Positions 41,498 to 41,900 of a stretch of DNA of 41,900 nucleotides are shown here, piece by piece. The notes beneath the pieces are model-generated. The model made no database searches and was not told the DNA's origin. It worked only from the letters and a program-made list of their open reading frames with translations. Position numbers and translations under genes: made by a program. Each line of letters opens with the position of its first letter. Within the stretch, counting starts at the first letter, position 1. This stretch comes from Lentimicrobiaceae bacterium (GTDB lineage: Bacteria > Bacteroidota > Bacteroidia > Bacteroidales > UBA4417), in contig JAQVEX010000020.1 of assembly GCA_028697555.1 (NCBI GenBank), positions 1-41,900 of the forward strand, given 5' to 3'.

Positions 41498-41586
41498 AAG
41501 CCGTTAGCTGTTGGCTGTTAGCTGAGTGTGGCTAATGGCTAAGAGCTAAAGGCAATTGCTAATTGTTCATTGCTAATTGATAATTG
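41498..41586. repeat. Modular spacer repeat: GTTAGCTGTTGGC and ATTGCTAATTG words
   Basis: GCCGTTAGCTGTTGGCTGTT leads to mirrored GGCTAATGGCTAAGAGC, then GCAATTGCTAATTGTTCATT and GCTAATTGATAATTG. It lies between gldH and the PBP gene and ends 4 bp before the PBP start. It has the same word order as part of 32578-32770. Confidence 0.75.
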
Positions 41587-41590
41587 ATTT

Positions 41591-41900
41591 ATGAATATGA
41601 AAAAAAACGTAGACGAAAAACAATGGATAAAAAGATACAGAATAGCTTTTTTGAGCTTTCTGGGTCTGGTATTTCTGTTTTTCTTTATGCTATCTATGGG
41701 CTGGCTTGGTTTTATGCCATCTTTTGAAGAATTAGAAAATCCAAAAAGCAAGCTAGCTTCCGAAATAATTTCTTCCGACCAAAAACTTTTGGGGACCTTT
41801 TATATCGAAAACAGATCGAACGTTCGCTATAACGAACTATCGCCTTGGTTGGTAAAAGCCCTTATTTCTACCGAAGATATACGATTTGAAAAACATTCGG
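41591..41900 (+). CDS. Class A penicillin-binding protein (GT51), N-terminal part
   Basis: Partial: it runs off the right edge after about 103 codons. A cytoplasmic basic start (MNMKKNVDEKQWIKRYR) and one membrane helix (IAFLSFLGLVFLFFFMLS) come first. Then come LPxxEELENP-like PSFEELENPKS and the glycosyltransferase 51 opening LISTEDIRFEKHSG (catalytic Glu in TED). This is a bifunctional peptidoglycan glycosyltransferase/transpeptidase, PBP1A type. The start is at 41591 or at the second Met (41597). Confidence 0.9.
   Translation, partial: MNMKKNVDEKQWIKRYRIAFLSFLGLVFLFFFMLSMGWLGFMPSFEELENPKSKLASEIISSDQKLLGTFYIENRSNVRYNELSPWLVKALISTEDIRFEKHS

Overview
This 41.9-kb window is AT-rich DNA from a member of the Bacteroidota, most likely order Bacteroidales. 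The supporting signs are a T9SS cargo protein with a C-terminal sorting domain, the gliding lipoprotein gene gldH next to ricT and holB, a Bacteroidota-type PurF, a galM / sugar-MFS / galK cluster, and repeated matches to the Bacteroidota -7 promoter box TAnnTTTG. Ribosome-binding sites are weak and several genes start with TTG or GTG, as expected for this phylum. I saw no rRNA, tRNA, CRISPR array, prophage or complete insertion sequence.

Layout. 239-2517 (-): a WecE/RffA sugar transaminase and two thioredoxins, one of them a lipoprotein. 2808-3239 (+): an orphan IS1595-type zinc-ribbon protein. 3360-5322 (-): a small membrane protein with an ECF sigma factor, then a PHP histidinol phosphatase. 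5326-8413 (-): purF behind a T9SS-exported protein. 8574-15239 (-): MeaB, RfbD, UDP-glucuronate decarboxylase, heptose adenylyltransferase, a YbhN-type membrane protein, PanD, MazG and WbqC. 15330-15590 (-): an ATPase pseudogene. 15785-16423 (-): a thioredoxin-like lipoprotein. 16686-23556 (+): rhomboid protease-priA, then a BASS transporter / acyltransferase / Omp85-like barrel operon. 23714-24286 (-): a sugar N-acetyltransferase. 24528-32543 (+): galactose genes, ferritin, TrmJ-like methylase, NadB, gamma carbonic anhydrase and a membrane zinc peptidase. 32831-34766 (-): ElbB and a DUF937-OmpA protein. 35012-41900 (+): CoA-transferase subunit A, SixA, Ppk, HolB, RicT, GldH and the start of a class A penicillin-binding protein.

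Most genes are housekeeping: envelope and LPS sugars, purine/histidine/NAD/pantothenate synthesis, replication and polyphosphate. Genes are packed in short operons, often with 4-bp or shorter spacing.

The most unusual structure is in the spacers. About a dozen intergenic gaps contain mosaics of a few low-complexity word families: a GGCTGTTAGCC/GGCTAATGGCTAA family, a CACGCAC/CACGAAACACG heptamer family, a TCCCGAAACTTCGGGA palindrome, a GTGATTGGTGATT family, a GAGTTCTGAGTT family and an ATTGCTAATTGCTCATT family. They stop almost exactly at gene ends and in several cases supply the stop codon. Two copies of one hairpin module differ by a compensatory base-pair change, which suggests that the structure matters. 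I regard this modular repeat system as the best candidate for something undescribed here.
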